DNA from: Clostridium sp. OS1-26
GTDB taxonomy: Bacteria > Bacillota > Clostridia > Clostridiales > Clostridiaceae
NCBI RefSeq assembly: GCF_030915445.1
Contig: NZ_CP133264.1
Span: forward strand, 4,497,208 to 4,561,207
Direction: 5' to 3'
DNA length: 64,000 nt
The notes below the pieces were generated by a model, which worked only from the letters and a program-made list of their open reading frames with translations, was not told where the DNA came from and searched no databases. Below, piece by piece: positions 51,104-60,679 of this stretch. Within the stretch, counting starts at the first letter, position 1, and every line of letters begins with the position of its first letter. The position numbers were made by a program, and so were the translations under genes.

Positions 51104-52975
51104 CTACGCCTCCTTAATAGCATGGAATGGACATGATTCTATACACGCACCACATTTTATGCACTTATTTTGATTTATAGTAAATGGTTGTTTTACAACT
51201 CCTTCTATAGCTTTAACCGGGCATGTTTTGGAGCACTTAGTACATCCTTTGCATAATTCTTTATCTATATTTATAATTGCTAAAGCTTTACAATTTCCTG
51301 TAGGACATTTTTTGTCAACCACATGCGCCAAATATTCATCTTTAAAATATTTTAGTGTACTTAGTACAGGACTTGCCGCTGTTTTTCCAAGACCACATAA
51401 AGCTGTTTCTGTTATGGTTTCTCCTAATTCAACAAGAATTTCAAGATCTTCTAAAGTACCTTTTCCCTGAACTATTTTCTCTAATATTTGAAGCATTCGT
51501 TTAGTACCCTCTCTACAAGGTACACACTTTCCGCAGGATTCATTCTGAGTAAAGTTCATGAAAAATCTAGCTACTTCAACCATGCAGGTATCTTCGTCCA
51601 TAACTACTAACCCACCTGATCCGATCATGGCACCAAATTTTTTAAGAGAATCAAAATCTAGTGGTACATCTAAATGTTCTTCTGTCATGCATCCACCTGA
51701 TGGACCTCCAATTTGAACAGCTTTAAATTTTTTACCGCCTTTTATTCCTCCACCAGTTTCAAATATAATTTCTCTTAAAGTTGAGCCCATTGGAACCTCT
51801 ATAAGTCCCGTATTCTCAACATTGCCTGTTAATGCAAAAGCTTTTGTTCCTGGGCTTTTTTCTGGTCCTATGGATTTAAACCATTCGCTACCTTTTAAAA
51901 TTATTTGTGGTACATTTGCATAAGTTTCTACATTATTAAGTACAGTAGGTTTTCCCCAAAGGCCTTGTTCTACCGTTCTTGGAGGTTTTACCCTTGGCAT
52001 CCCTCTTTCGCCCTCAATGGAGGCTGTTAAAGCACTTCCTTCTCCACATACGAAAGCTCCTGCCCCTTGATTTACATATATATCAAAATCAAAACCCGTA
52101 TTTAATATGTTCTTTCCAAGCATTCCATATTCTCTAGCTAAATTTATTGCATTTTTTAGCCGCTTTACTGCTAAAGGATATTCTGCTCTCACATATATAT
52201 ATCCTTCTTTAGCTCCTGTGGCAATCCCTGCTATAACCATTCCTTCAATTACTCTATGAGGATCACCTTCCATAATACTTCTGTCCATAAATGCTCCTGG
52301 ATCTCCTTCATCACCATTACAAACCACATATTTCATATCAGTATTCTGTGATAAAACTTGAGTCCATTTTCTACCCGTTGGATATCCTCCGCCTCCACGA
52401 CCTCTTAAGTTAGATTCTGATATTATGTTGCATATTTCTTCTTGCTTCATTCCCTGTATGCATTTGCCCATAGCTAGGTAGCCATCTCTTCCTATGTAAC
52501 TGATTATTGATTCAGCATCTATATGTCCACAATTTTCAAGTACTACTCTTGTTTGCTTCTTATAAAAAGGTATTTCTTCTTGCTTTTTGTATACCTTTTC
52601 ATCTTTGCTATACATAAGTCTTTCTACTGGCTCTTCATTAATAATTGTTTTTTCAATTATTTCTTCACAATCTTCAAGCTTTACCTTTATATAAAGATAT
52701 TGATAAGGCTCTATTCTTACAAGTGGTCCCATTTCACAAAATCCGTGACATCCACTCTTATGAACAGATACGCCTTTTTCTTCCTTATCCAATTCTACTT
52801 CTATATTTAAATTTCTAACTTTTAGTAATTCTTTTAACCTTTCATATATTTCTATCGATCCACTTGCTACACAACCTGTACCAGCGCATACAAGTATTTT
52901 ATATTTTATACTATTTACTTTTTCTTTGCACTTATTGGAGAAATCTATAAATTCATCATAATTTTTAATTTTCAT
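51104..52975 (-). CDS. hydB: Hydrogenase diaphorase subunit HydB (NuoF-like)
   Basis: A 623-residue NuoF-type flavoprotein. An N-terminal thioredoxin-like [2Fe-2S] domain (CAGTGCVAS, GCHGFCEMGP) precedes the NADH/FMN domain ('LRGRGGGGYPTGRKW', 'CNGDEGDPGAFMDR', 'YVRAEYPLAV', 'GAGAFVCGEGSAL'), the [4Fe-4S] site 'ESCGKCVPCREG', and a C-terminal two-cluster ferredoxin (CKGCTKCSKTCP, CIKCGACIESCP). In trimeric HydABC enzymes this subunit handles NAD(H) and is proposed to be the bifurcation site. It overlaps hydC by 11 bp. Confidence 0.95.
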   Translation of the reverse strand: MKIKNYDEFIDFSNKCKEKVNSIKYKILVCAGTGCVASGSIEIYERLKELLKVRNLNIEVELDKEEKGVSVHKSGCHGFCEMGPLVRIEPYQYLYIKVKLEDCEEIIEKTIINEEPVERLMYSKDEKVYKKQEEIPFYKKQTRVVLENCGHIDAESIISYIGRDGYLAMGKCIQGMKQEEICNIISESNLRGRGGGGYPTGRKWTQVLSQNTDMKYVVCNGDEGDPGAFMDRSIMEGDPHRVIEGMVIAGIATGAKEGYIYVRAEYPLAVKRLKNAINLAREYGMLGKNILNTGFDFDIYVNQGAGAFVCGEGSALTASIEGERGMPRVKPPRTVEQGLWGKPTVLNNVETYANVPQIILKGSEWFKSIGPEKSPGTKAFALTGNVENTGLIEVPMGSTLREIIFETGGGIKGGKKFKAVQIGGPSGGCMTEEHLDVPLDFDSLKKFGAMIGSGGLVVMDEDTCMVEVARFFMNFTQNESCGKCVPCREGTKRMLQILEKIVQGKGTLEDLEILVELGETITETALCGLGKTAASPVLSTLKYFKDEYLAHVVDKKCPTGNCKALAIINIDKELCKGCTKCSKTCPVKAIEGVVKQPFTINQNKCIKCGACIESCPFHAIKEA

Positions 52976-53456
52976 TTTTAGTCTCCTCCTTAAGATTTTT
53001 TAATAATTCTAAAGCTGATTCAGGAGTCATTTTCCCATGGACAGTATCATTTATTGTTATAGCAGGGGCTAGTCCACAGGCTCCAAGGCAAGAAACAGTT
53101 TCCACTGTGAACATTAAGTCATCTGTTGTATGTTTCTTGTCATTCAAACCTAATTCTTTTCTCAAAGCATTAAGTATTGGTATAGATTTTTTAACATGAC
53201 AAGCTGTCCCATCGCATATCTTTATTAAATACTTACCTTTAGGTTCCATAGAAAAGTTTTCATAAAATGTTGCCACACTATAAACTTTAGCTGGACTTAT
53301 ATCCATAGCTTCTGATACATAGAGTAAAACTTCCTCAGGTAAATATCTAAACTCTTTCTGTATTTCTTGCAAAACTGCAATAATAGAGGATTTTTTTCTA
53401 TCATAAGTATTAATTATCTTATCAACAACTTCCATTTCAAAATTGCAATTACACAA
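52965..53456 (-). CDS. hydC: Hydrogenase subunit HydC (NuoE-like)
   Basis: A 163-residue NuoE-type thioredoxin-fold [2Fe-2S] protein. Its four ligands lie in 'CDGTACHVKKS' and 'VSCLGACGLAP', and the helical N-terminus reads 'AVLQEIQKEFRYLPEEVL', all typical. First gene of the hyd operon. An AGGAGA-type ribosome site lies before the start. No regulon site was found upstream. Confidence 0.94.
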   Translation of the reverse strand: MCNCNFEMEVVDKIINTYDRKKSSIIAVLQEIQKEFRYLPEEVLLYVSEAMDISPAKVYSVATFYENFSMEPKGKYLIKICDGTACHVKKSIPILNALRKELGLNDKKHTTDDLMFTVETVSCLGACGLAPAITINDTVHGKMTPESALELLKNLKEETKNEN

Positions 53457-53905
53457 ATTAACCTCTCCTTTAACGTCTTAATAGTTGAATATTATAGTTA
53501 AATTATTCACATAATTATCTTAACATCAGATTAATAACATGTCAAATATTAGTTTTATTAAATTATAATACTAATATAAATCAAACATAATACTATAATT
53601 TGTAAATTGATATGTCAGATGTATGCAAGCCTCAAACTATCTATGCTTTATTAATTTGTAAATTTCTATAGTTTTTCATAATCGTTAATTTATTTGCTAT
53701 TTTTTTAACAAATATGAATTTAAATTTTAATATTTCTTAATTATATAAAAACAACATTTTGTTTATTTAGAAATAAAACTTTGAAATATCTAAACAATTT
53801 GCAAGTTTTAAATTATTTTTTTGCATAAATATATTATAAAATAATATATTTGGATTGCTTATAAGTTAATTAGTAAAAGAAGATAATTATCCAGTTTATA
53901 TTCTA
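53457..53905. other. AT-rich region upstream of the hyd operon
   Basis: About 450 bp of very AT-rich DNA between the hyd operon start and a small gene. I see no gene, no known riboswitch and none of the tandem half-sites. A promoter for hydC must lie here but cannot be picked with confidence. Confidence 0.5.
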
Positions 53906-54115
53906 TTACCAAATATTTAACATTAAATGATTTTCAAATAGATCCTTCTTTTTACACTCGTTAATATTTGCTATGACAGCAGTATCTTTTACATTTAAAA
54001 TATCTCTTTCTTCTGAAATCATAGGGATATTATTTCTTTTTATATTAATTATGTTCAAGTCCTTTTTTCTACAAATAGCATATTTCCCTTCAAATTTTAT
54101 TATTGAAACTTTCAT
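53906..54115 (-). CDS. Small DUF3006-like protein
   Basis: A 69-residue protein opening 'MKVSIIKFEGKYAICRKKD' and continuing with 'NIINIKRNNIPMISEERDIL', the usual beta-rich DUF3006 layout. Function unknown; relatives often sit beside ComEC-type nucleases or hydrolases, which are absent here. I start at ATG 54115 after GGAG; an upstream in-frame ATG would include the ribosome site in coding sequence. The C-terminus (KKDLFENHLMLNIW) is not family-like. Confidence 0.65.
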   Translation of the reverse strand: MKVSIIKFEGKYAICRKKDLNIINIKRNNIPMISEERDILNVKDTAVIANINECKKKDLFENHLMLNIW

Positions 54116-54461
54116 TAATATCTCCTCCATTCTCACGATTTAATTATATACAGCAATTATCATGCCAAACGAATAATCTTGAAAAATTAATACTTATTGC
54201 AGTTGAGTATTAAAATGATACAAAATTTTATTTCAAAATGGAATTAATTCAACTGATTTATCAAAACGAAACTAAAAAATATATTTTTCGTGAACTAATT
54301 CAGATATACTCAAAAAAGCTATCGGGTATAACCTGATAGCTTTTTTCTTACAGAAAATTCATTTTAATTTTTACATCATCTTTATCACGATTCCACACTG
54401 TTGACTCAATTATTGTCTTGTATTAAATGTTAATTATCAAGTACGCTTCTTTTTATCTACA
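54116..54461. other. Intergenic region with terminator
   Basis: About 345 bp without a gene; the only clear element is the terminator at 54312-54346. Confidence 0.5.
54312..54346 (-). terminator. Terminator after the diguanylate cyclase gene
   Basis: AAAAAAGCTATCGGGT and ACCTGATAGCTTTTTT pair with one mismatch, flanked by A and T tracts on both sides. Confidence 0.9.
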
Positions 54462-55153
54462 TTATAAATCAACACAGGCATCTAAAAATGCTATAGAATT
54501 TTTATTAGTCTTTGCCTTATATAACGCTTTATCAGCTAAATCTATAAATGCATTTATATCCATTTTATTTTCAACTGAAGTAATTCCTATACTAGCAGTA
54601 ACTTTAAAAAGGATATTATTATAAAAAAAATCATGACTATGTATAGCCCTTCTAATCCTATCTGCAATATTCAATGCATCTTTCGTACTAACTCCAGGAA
54701 GAGTTATAACAAATTCATCGCCACCCCATCTAGTGGCTATATCGGTATCTCGAATATTATGTTTTAAAATATTTGAAAGCTGTTTTAAAATTTCATCCCC
54801 TGCAATATGACCATATGTATCATTGATATTTTTAAAGTTATCTAAATCGATTATTAGCAGAGAAATATATGACTGCTTTTTTGCAGATTTTCCATTGAAT
54901 CGGATATACTCGCATAAAAAAATTCTCTGTTGTTTAATTGAGTTAAAGTATCTATATACATAGATTTATGAAAAGAATGTGTTATTTTTCCAAGCTTAAG
55001 TATAAAGATAATATCAATACATCCTGATGATAACCATATTAGCAACATTAAATAATTTGGTAAGCATAATGCAGCTATATATCCCATTATATGTAAAAAT
55101 AGTATGAATACTGACGCTATGATGGGAAAAAACTTAATAAAAAGTTTATTCAT
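54462..55153 (-). pseudogene. Membrane diguanylate cyclase (GGDEF), frameshifted
   Basis: The first frame (from ATG 55153, after GGAGGTG) encodes two membrane helices (about 4-28 and 33-52) and the GGDEF entry 'SMYIDTLTQLNNREFF'. It then leaves the family and stops. The second frame reads 'EYIRFNGKSAKKQSYIS', 'LIIDLDNFKNINDTYGH' and the active site 'RWGGDEFVITLPG', to the end at 54462. The change lies at a run of seven T on the coding strand (54916-54922); eight would restore one protein of about 230 residues. It would make c-di-GMP, the ligand of the PilZ protein at 1577-1978. Confidence 0.8.
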
Positions 55154-55237
55154 TAGTAACACCTCCAGTAATACATACGTAGGCTGTGTTAATTATTGGG
55201 GGGTATGCTAATTATATTATAAATGCTTTAAAAAATC

Positions 55238-56935
55238 CTATACTTTGAACTTTTTAACCATATTACTTAAATTTTTTACTAGCTCTACCTGATCCTTGGA
55301 AGCCTCAGCCACTTTATCTATACCTACTGCAGTTTCATTTATATTATTTAATATTTCATCAGAATTTGCTGCTGATTCTTCAGCTGTTGCAGAAACATTT
55401 TGGATAGCATTACTTACTTCTTCTATGGCTGCAAGTACAACTTTTGAAGAGCTTGATATTTCTTCTGTTACATTATTTACGAAGGCAGAATCTTTTTCAT
55501 ACTGTATGCCTGTTTCTACCAAGAGCTCATAATCTGATTTTACTTGATTATTTATAAATGCTAATACTTTTTCAGCACTATTTGAAAGATTTGAGAAGGC
55601 ATCCTCTACTCCGCTTACCACTTCTTGTATTTTCGACGCTGTGTTAGAGGATTGTTCTGCGAGCTTTCTCACCTCATCTGCAACAACAGCAAAGCCTTTT
55701 CCCTGTTCTCCAGCCCTTGCAGCTTCTATTGCAGCATTCAATGACAATAAATTTGTTTGGGATGCAATATTGGCAATAGCTTGTGACATGTCTCTAATCT
55801 CAGTAACAACTTTTCCAGCCTCAATAGCTTGCTCAATATCTGATAAATTATCATCATTTACATTATTTGCAGCTATAATGGCACTTTCTCCTTTGTTTTT
55901 TACAGAAATTGCTCTCTCTTGAATTTCCACAGCAGATTTGGTGCCATCATTTGCCTTGTCAGTTAGATTGTTTGTATTGAATTCAATTTCTTGAGAAGAT
56001 GCATTGATCTCTTCTATAGTAGCGCTTAAATCCTCTGAAGCTCTTGCCACCTGTTCTGCAGACTCAAATATGTTTTTAATTTTAATGGAGATCTCCTCAC
56101 TAGTATACATTAAGTGTTGTGAGGAACTAACAACTTTATCTGTTGTATTTGTTACTTCTTTAATTAGAATTTGTAAATTCCCCACCATTTTATTATATGC
56201 ACCTGCTATTTGCCCTATTTCATCTTTGCTATCTATATTTAATCTTAATGTTAAATCACCTTCATTATTAGCAAGTTCTTCAAGTTTGTCAGAAACCTTT
56301 GATAGTCCAAAAATCTTTTTTGACATTATAATAAACACAACTAGTATAAAGGTAGTAAGAATTATGATTAAAATATTAGTAAAAATCATAGCAATATTTA
56401 GTGTTTTTTTAGCTAACTCAGTTTCATTTTGTAGTCTAGTATTCATTTGCTTTTGGAATTCATTTATAGGATCTGTAATAATTTTTTTGTTAGAATCATA
56501 ATTATTATCAAACATTAGTACCCTTGCTTTTTGAAAGTCACCAGCAGCTACTGCTTTCATAGCAGCATCTTCTGTTGCGATTAAGGCGTCTGAGTTCTTC
56601 TTTGCCTTTTCTATTAGTTCCAATTCATCATTTGGAGTATTTAATTCCTTTAATCTTTGAACAACTTTATCACGAGTTTTAGTTTCATTAACCTCTTTCC
56701 AATAATTATCATAGTGTATCTTTTCGCCAAATTGAACATATCTTCTTGCCTCATTTGTTAAATAATCTGATGCATTTACTAAATCAATTCCTAATTGTTT
56801 AGATTCCTCCTGTCTTGATACAGCTTCACGCTCCTTTTTAAAGCAGACATTTAAGTAGTAAACACTGCTTCCTAATAAAACTGATAAAATTAAAAAAATT
56901 GCCGCAGATAATTTCAAAAATTTGGATATTTTCAT
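55238..56935 (-). CDS. Methyl-accepting chemotaxis protein with four-helix-bundle sensor
   Basis: A 565-residue chemoreceptor. Membrane helices at about 7-29 and 183-205 enclose a helical sensor of about 150 residues with several Asn/Asp-rich turns, of the 4HB_MCP type. HAMP follows, then the signalling domain with the hairpin tip 'IANIASQTNLLSLNAAIEAA' intact. Family tip residues and heptads are unbroken. The ligand is unknown. It lies directly upstream of the broken diguanylate cyclase gene in the same direction, 75 bp apart, so the two may be co-transcribed. Confidence 0.92.
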   Translation of the reverse strand: MKISKFLKLSAAIFLILSVLLGSSVYYLNVCFKKEREAVSRQEESKQLGIDLVNASDYLTNEARRYVQFGEKIHYDNYWKEVNETKTRDKVVQRLKELNTPNDELELIEKAKKNSDALIATEDAAMKAVAAGDFQKARVLMFDNNYDSNKKIITDPINEFQKQMNTRLQNETELAKKTLNIAMIFTNILIIILTTFILVVFIIMSKKIFGLSKVSDKLEELANNEGDLTLRLNIDSKDEIGQIAGAYNKMVGNLQILIKEVTNTTDKVVSSSQHLMYTSEEISIKIKNIFESAEQVARASEDLSATIEEINASSQEIEFNTNNLTDKANDGTKSAVEIQERAISVKNKGESAIIAANNVNDDNLSDIEQAIEAGKVVTEIRDMSQAIANIASQTNLLSLNAAIEAARAGEQGKGFAVVADEVRKLAEQSSNTASKIQEVVSGVEDAFSNLSNSAEKVLAFINNQVKSDYELLVETGIQYEKDSAFVNNVTEEISSSSKVVLAAIEEVSNAIQNVSATAEESAANSDEILNNINETAVGIDKVAEASKDQVELVKNLSNMVKKFKV

Positions 56936-57289
56936 TTTGATTCCTCCTAGAGTAAATTTAGAAATGATTTATGGTAATTTAATTCTACAAATTTCCTCCT
57001 TATTATTTTTATTTTAATTAATTTTCGTCGGGTTGTCCCTAAAATTTATATGCTTTTTCCAAAATTAAATATTTTATTATTATGTAATTTAAAAATTATT
57101 AAGAACTTATCTGATATCTATCTTTGCTCTAAAAATAGATCCGCCCAACAAATAAAAGTCCATTCATCAAATAGCAAGTGCTAGTTAATGAATGAACTTA
57201 ATATATAGTAAAGCTATAATTATACTTTATCTTTGTATGCTAATTTTGTATCAAGGACTTTAGGTATACTAAATAAATAACATTTCAAG
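56936..57289. other. Intergenic region
   Basis: About 350 bp of AT-rich DNA between the chemoreceptor start and the Gln-rich gene. A weak inverted repeat (CATTCATCAA near 57160 with AATGAATG near 57195) may be the terminator of the Gln-rich gene. Nothing else seen. Confidence 0.45.
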
Positions 57290-57790
57290 CTAAGAATATT
57301 GATTGTTTTGATTTTTTCCTTTTCCTTGCTGATTTTGTTGTCCCTGTTGGCCTTGTTGCCCTTGTTGATTTTGTTGTGTCATTTGCTTTAATTGATTTTG
57401 AGCACCATCTATTAATTGAGTCATTTGGTTAAGAGCAGTATTTGCTTGAATTTGTTGATTAGCTTCAGATAATGCATTCATTGCTTGTTGTATAGAACCT
57501 TGTAATTGTTGCTGTGATTGTTGCTGTTGTTGCTGAGCTTGGTTTCTAAAGCTTTGCATTTGATTTGAAAGTTGCGTAGATACATTTTGAGTTACCTGTG
57601 ATTGACCTTGTGATTGAGTTTGCGATACTGTATTATTGTTAGATAGAACTCCTAAATTAGATTTTATTTCACTTAGTGTGTGCTGCATAGAATCCTGTTG
57701 ACTCCTAAGTGTATCTAACTCTCTGGATATTTCAACGTCTGTTTTTGCTTCTTTTAAGCCTTTTAATATTTCTTTATTTTTTTCATCCAT
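57290..57790 (-). CDS. Gln-rich coiled-coil protein of unknown function
   Basis: A 166-residue soluble protein. Residues 1-55 are charged and helical (MDEKNKEILKGLKEAKTD onward, heptads to about 50). Then comes a Ser/Gln/Asn-rich segment, a run of Gln near the centre, a second helical part, and a C-terminal tract of repeated GQQ/NQQG units. The composition is prion-like and poorly suited to a globular fold. The start is ATG 57790 after AGGAGG. Single gene; no enzyme motif. A structural or spore-associated role is conceivable but unsupported. Confidence 0.75.
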   Translation of the reverse strand: MDEKNKEILKGLKEAKTDVEISRELDTLRSQQDSMQHTLSEIKSNLGVLSNNNTVSQTQSQGQSQVTQNVSTQLSNQMQSFRNQAQQQQQQSQQQLQGSIQQAMNALSEANQQIQANTALNQMTQLIDGAQNQLKQMTQQNQQGQQGQQGQQNQQGKGKNQNNQYS

Positions 57791-57879
57791 ATTTAAAATC
57801 CTCCTAAGCAAAACTTTTGATACATCTATATATTTTCCTTAGTGATTAAATATATGTTATTATAATTTGTGCAAAAGTT

Positions 57880-57939
57880 GAAAAATCTGCATAACTAAAC
57901 GCTGAACTTATTAAGCAAGTGTTTAGTTACGCAGATTTT
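57880..57939 (-). terminator. Terminator after the ABC exporter operon
   Basis: AAATCTGCATAACTAAACGC pairs with GTTTAGTTACGCAGATTT over most of its length; the minus strand ends in T residues before the Gln-rich gene. Confidence 0.85.
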
Positions 57940-57948
57940 ACTATAATC

Positions 57949-59610
57949 TTAGACCTCGATATTCTTAAATAAATTTACACCCTTTGTTAGGATAATTTTA
58001 TATAGTATGAAATCTATTATTAAGAATAAAATAAACATTATAGTTGTAATATAAAATGCTTTTTCACTAAATTTAATAATAGGTATTGCTGATATTGCAG
58101 CCCCAAGTACGCCAACTATAAGACTTAAAAATCCATTGAAATTTTGTTTAACAGCTTTAACTTCACTATCCCAATTTAATTTTGGGTAATTTAAATCAAT
58201 TAGTAGCCCAGCCATAGAAGAAAATAAGAGTCCAGGAATAGACACAATCAGTGACATTACTACTAGATATAATGGAGCTTTGATTAGTACAATAGCCATT
58301 AAAAGCATAATAATAATGGATACTACCCCCATAATCATACCAGATAGTATTTTTGCAGCAAACTGTGTAGTGTAGTCCACCGGAATATATTTACTTATAA
58401 AAATATTTTGACCTTCTCTCGATATAGCTGTAGCAGTTATTAGGTTACTTGCTCCTAAGAAGACTCCCACTGCAAGAGCCATCCCAACAATAATTGCTGA
58501 AATACTAGGATCTCTTATAATTTCTGTAACCTTTTCTAGCTCTTTAAATAATTGAGGCTGAGTTACCATTGGTATCAATAAAAATACAGGCCATAAAAAA
58601 TTCATAATTATACAATTCATAAAATAAACTGGAGTTCTAAATAAAATTTTCAGTTCTCTTATAGTCAATGCTATCAATGGAGAGTGTCTTTCACTAAATT
58701 TACTTAATTGTTCTGAATTTAGCTCTTTTCTTTTAGAGTATGTTTCAGAAATTCCGACAATTCCCTTAAAATATAGTTTTTCACCTAAAACTAATAGTAC
58801 TAAGACTACAATTAAGGTTAGTATAATATATAAAAGTAAGTTTAAAAAGCCCTGAGTAGTGCTGCTGAACACTAAAGCTTTTGCTGCTATACTAGAACCT
58901 GGAAATAACTTATTAGATACTTGAACTAAAGAGTTATTGCCCGAAGCTATCATTTTAATCATTTGGTCAGGATTGTTTGAAGATACTCCAAATTTTTGCA
59001 TGAATATATTTATGCCAATAGCTATAAACATAACTCCAATTCCACCTATGATTTTTAACTTATCTTTATGCTTTCCAAGGTTTGTAAAGCTCATAATTAT
59101 CATATTTAAAACCGATACTATTCCTAAAGGCGCAAGTGGCAGTATTAAAAATATTATGATACCATATGCATAATATATAAATGAAGCGGAACTTTTCACT
59201 CCATATACAATTAGTATAGGCAAAAACAATACCAGTTCTGTTAAGTATTCATATAGTAATGCTACCGTAAATTTAGCTCCTAATATTTGCGAAGGTTTTA
59301 GTGGCAAAGGAAGAAGATTTTCTATATCCTTTGTGAAATACAATACATTTAATGAATAGAAGATTCCAAAAAAGAATACAAATACACTTACAAAGGAGAT
59401 TCCAAGTGCTAAAATTAGTCCTTCTTGATTTATTCTTGATAAAAGATTATACCCAGTACTAATAGAGTTTACAATTATACCTATCGTTGGAGCAAAAGCG
59501 GCTGCTATTATAATCCATAGTGCAATAGTTTTGACCTTCTTCTTTTTATCACTGCTTAGATTAATATTATTTTTTAAAAGTATCTTAGTTAAAATAATAT
59601 ATTTACTCAT
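57949..59610 (-). CDS. ABC exporter permease
   Basis: A 553-residue membrane protein with about twelve hydrophobic segments, in two halves separated by a cytosolic stretch (about 260-320, 'GISETYSKRKELNSEQLSKF'). It fits the large ABC-2-type exporter permeases of Firmicutes. It overlaps the ATPase gene by 8 bp, so both form one transporter. Substrate unknown; there is no peptide or lantibiotic gene beside it. Confidence 0.8.
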   Translation of the reverse strand: MSKYIILTKILLKNNINLSSDKKKKVKTIALWIIIAAAFAPTIGIIVNSISTGYNLLSRINQEGLILALGISFVSVFVFFFGIFYSLNVLYFTKDIENLLPLPLKPSQILGAKFTVALLYEYLTELVLFLPILIVYGVKSSASFIYYAYGIIIFLILPLAPLGIVSVLNMIIMSFTNLGKHKDKLKIIGGIGVMFIAIGINIFMQKFGVSSNNPDQMIKMIASGNNSLVQVSNKLFPGSSIAAKALVFSSTTQGFLNLLLYIILTLIVVLVLLVLGEKLYFKGIVGISETYSKRKELNSEQLSKFSERHSPLIALTIRELKILFRTPVYFMNCIIMNFLWPVFLLIPMVTQPQLFKELEKVTEIIRDPSISAIIVGMALAVGVFLGASNLITATAISREGQNIFISKYIPVDYTTQFAAKILSGMIMGVVSIIIMLLMAIVLIKAPLYLVVMSLIVSIPGLLFSSMAGLLIDLNYPKLNWDSEVKAVKQNFNGFLSLIVGVLGAAISAIPIIKFSEKAFYITTIMFILFLIIDFILYKIILTKGVNLFKNIEV

Positions 59611-60328
59611 TTTCAGTCATCTCCAAGAATATATTTTCAAGTGATTGGTCCTGTTTAAATTTCTCCCTCAGTTCATTAAAGGTACCACAAAATAGTATTT
59701 TACCTTTATTTATAATGGCAAATCTATCACATAACTTTTCTGCTACTTCTAAAACATGAGTTGAGAAAAAAACGGAGTTTCCCTTATCGGCATGTTCTCT
59801 CATCATCTCTTTTAATACATATGATGATTTAGGATCTAACCCAGTCATTGGTTCGTCTAGTATCCATACAGATGGATTGTGTATCAGAGCACCCATTAAA
59901 ACTATTTTTTGTCTCATGCCATGAGAGTAGCTTTGAATATAATCATCTAGAGCCTTACTAAGTTCAAATCGTTCTGAAAGATTTTTAATTCTTTCAATTC
60001 TTTCACCTTTATCAACTTCGTAAATATCTGCCATAAAATTTAAATACTCTATACCTTTTAATCTCAAAAACATATCAGGGCTATCTGGTACAAAACCAAA
60101 TTGCATTTTAGCCTTTAAGGCATTTTCCTTGATATTGATATCATTAATCCTAATATCTCCACTATCAGCATTAATAATTCCAGTTATCATCTTTATAGTT
60201 GTCGTTTTTCCTGCACCATTAGGACCAAGAAAGCCAAATATTTCACCATCAGGTATTACTAAGTTAATATTATTTACTGCTTTAGTTTTAGAATTATAGC
60301 TTTTATTAACATTTGTTAGTTCTATCAT
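59603..60328 (-). CDS. ABC exporter ATPase
   Basis: A 241-residue ATPase: Walker A 'GPNGAGKTTT', Q-loop 'FGFVPDSPDMFL', signature 'YSHGMRQK', Walker B 'VWILDEPMTGLDP' and switch His 'FFSTHVLE'. It belongs to the drug/antibiotic-type exporter ATPases. It is followed by its permease, and the pair has its own promoter region upstream (60329-60480, AT-rich, nothing recognisable). Confidence 0.93.
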   Translation of the reverse strand: MIELTNVNKSYNSKTKAVNNINLVIPDGEIFGFLGPNGAGKTTTIKMITGIINADSGDIRINDINIKENALKAKMQFGFVPDSPDMFLRLKGIEYLNFMADIYEVDKGERIERIKNLSERFELSKALDDYIQSYSHGMRQKIVLMGALIHNPSVWILDEPMTGLDPKSSYVLKEMMREHADKGNSVFFSTHVLEVAEKLCDRFAIINKGKILFCGTFNELREKFKQDQSLENIFLEMTENE

Positions 60329-60480
60329 ATTTTACCTCCTAATACTACTTTAAAATCTCTTATTCTATTTTATCCAAATAAATTATTGCTTATTTTATAT
60401 TCTGTTATATATAATATATAACAATTATAACAAAAGTGCAACTTTATTATTGATTAGTTATTTTTTTGAAGATGCCTAAA

Positions 60481-60517
60481 TAAAAAAGCTTACGTTAAAC
60501 GTTCAGTTGTTGCATTC
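60481..60517. repeat. Left arm of a 37-bp inverted repeat around the insertion sequence
   Basis: TAAAAAAGCTTACGTTAAAC and the following bases to 60517 mirror 61899-61936 with a few mismatches. The A6/T6 ends resemble a terminator, so the two arms may be one hairpin opened by the insertion sequence. Confidence 0.75.
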
Positions 60518-60551
60518 AGGTAATAACTGATCACTTGACAAAAAACATTAG

Positions 60552-60586
60552 CAACTAATGGATGATAAAATTCCACTAGTTGCTTC
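60552..60586 (-). terminator. Hairpin downstream of the transposase gene
   Basis: GCAACTA and TAGTTGC with inner GGA/TCC pairing; the minus strand continues with ATGTTTTTTG. It probably ends the transposase transcript. Confidence 0.7.
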
Positions 60587-60679
60587 TTATATTTTAAAAA
60601 TCTTTAATTGGTTCTATTTTACATTGAAGATGAGTAGTACTTCCCCCTCCCCAAAATGCTAATTTAATTTTTTTAAGCG

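Noticed and set aside
56004..56501. Plus-strand reading frame of 165 codons
   Set aside because: It is the shadow of the second chemoreceptor gene; its hydrophobic look comes from the complement of helical codons.
57310..57560. Short repeats as a possible CRISPR array
   Set aside because: They are in-frame Gln codon repeats within a protein gene, without spacers of constant length.
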